Positions 6,350 to 6,591 of a DNA stretch of 6,591 bases are shown here, piece after piece. The notes under the pieces were generated by a model. That model saw nothing but the letters and a program-made list of their open reading frames with translations. It searched no databases and was not told where the DNA came from. The position numbers were made by a program, and so were the translations under genes. Within the stretch, counting starts at the first letter, position 1. The number at the start of each line of letters is the position of its first letter. This stretch comes from Planctomycetaceae bacterium (GTDB taxonomy: Bacteria; Planctomycetota; Planctomycetia; Pirellulales; Thermoguttaceae), in the NCBI GenBank assembly GCA_031283515.1, contig JAITBS010000030.1, positions 1-6,591 of the forward strand, read 5' to 3'.

Positions 6350-6474
6350 GGGGTTGAAGTCAAAACTCTGGGGGTTGAAGTCAAAACTCTAGGGGTTGAA
6401 CTCAAAACCCTGGGGGTTGAAGTCAAAACCCTGGGGGTTGAACTCAAAACTCTAGGGGTTGAACTCAAAACCCT
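6349..6474. repeat. Six-copy 21-bp tandem repeat array
   Basis: Six full units start at 6349, 6370, 6391, 6412, 6433 and 6454, followed by a shortened seventh (6475-6489, AGTGTTCAAAACCTT). Apart from three sites the units are identical: first base G/A, base 11 G/C, base 19 T/C. Each holds the small dyad TTGA-(AG or AC)-TCAA flanked by GGGG and CCC or CTC, so each can form a weak hairpin. The array follows a minus-strand gene and overlaps its stop codon. One frame on each strand is open through the array with a seven-residue period (GVELKTL type on plus, RVLTSTP type on minus), but neither has a plausible start. It has no spacers and so is not CRISPR. Possible roles: transcript end structure, protein-binding array, or neutral slippage product. 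Confidence 0.93.
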
Positions 6475-6591
6475 AGTGTTCAAAACCTTGCGGAAGGAGA
6501 ACAGTTCCGTCCGTAAAACGAAGACCAGATTCCAATGTTAATTCGGCAACAGGATAAAGAATTACGTTAAAATGTTTATGAAGCGGTTGGG
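6473..6591 (-). CDS. C-terminal end of an unidentified protein, cut by the window edge
   Basis: The minus strand is open from the right edge to a TAG at 6473-6475, giving the last 38 residues of a protein. The other two minus frames stop early (each within 30 bases of the edge). The sequence, including NVILYPVAELTLESG and LRFTDGTVLLPQGFEH, has the alternating hydrophobic pattern of beta strands and varied codon use, as expected of real coding DNA. I do not recognise the family. The final codons GGT TTT GAA CAC and the stop lie in a shortened copy of the 21-bp repeat, so the protein terminus was probably shaped by the array. It is co-directional with the kinase gene but about 980 bp upstream, so a shared operon is unlikely. 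Confidence 0.7.
   Translation of the reverse strand, partial: QPLHKHFNVILYPVAELTLESGLRFTDGTVLLPQGFEH

Noticed and set aside
6349..6474. CRISPR array
   Set aside because: Units of 21 bp are head-to-tail with no spacers.

Overview
The window is AT-rich bacterial DNA with two complete protein genes, the 3' end of a third, and an unusual amount of repetitive intergenic DNA. The best guess for the source is a low-GC member of the Planctomycetota. The evidence is the large gene at 1800-5489, which joins a zinc ribbon, a Ser/Thr kinase, TPR-like helices and WD40 repeats to a C-terminal helical tail of a kind I associate with planctomycete kinase/WD40 proteins. Weak or absent Shine-Dalgarno sequences fit this. 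The assignment is an inference from gene content and no rRNA is present to test it.

Layout: 1-330 is AT-rich upstream DNA dominated by a 151-bp near-continuous inverted repeat (120-270). A complete plus-strand gene for a DUF89/ARMT1-like metal-dependent phosphatase follows (331-1200). The roughly 600 bp between the converging genes hold a weak terminator, two TTCGT-rich blocks and, between them, a six-copy 40-bp tandem array (1431-1670). The kinase/WD40 gene occupies 1800-5489 on the minus strand and has a plausible sigma-70-type promoter near 5554-5582.

The region 5490-6472 has no convincing gene. It contains several inverted repeats, a copy of the end of the 120-270 element (5991-6008), a T/G-skewed stretch, a 121-bp MITE-like element bounded by CTAG (6229-6349), and directly against it a six-copy 21-bp tandem array (6349-6474). 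The array runs into the stop codon of a minus-strand gene that enters from the right edge (6473-6591).

Functionally, the phosphatase (probable metabolite damage control) and the kinase (probable cytoplasmic signalling scaffold) are convergent and share no visible operon, so no common pathway is implied. The most distinctive content is the set of different intergenic repeat families, some apparently mobile and some tandem. I found no CRISPR array, tRNA, rRNA, complete transposase or recognised defence system.
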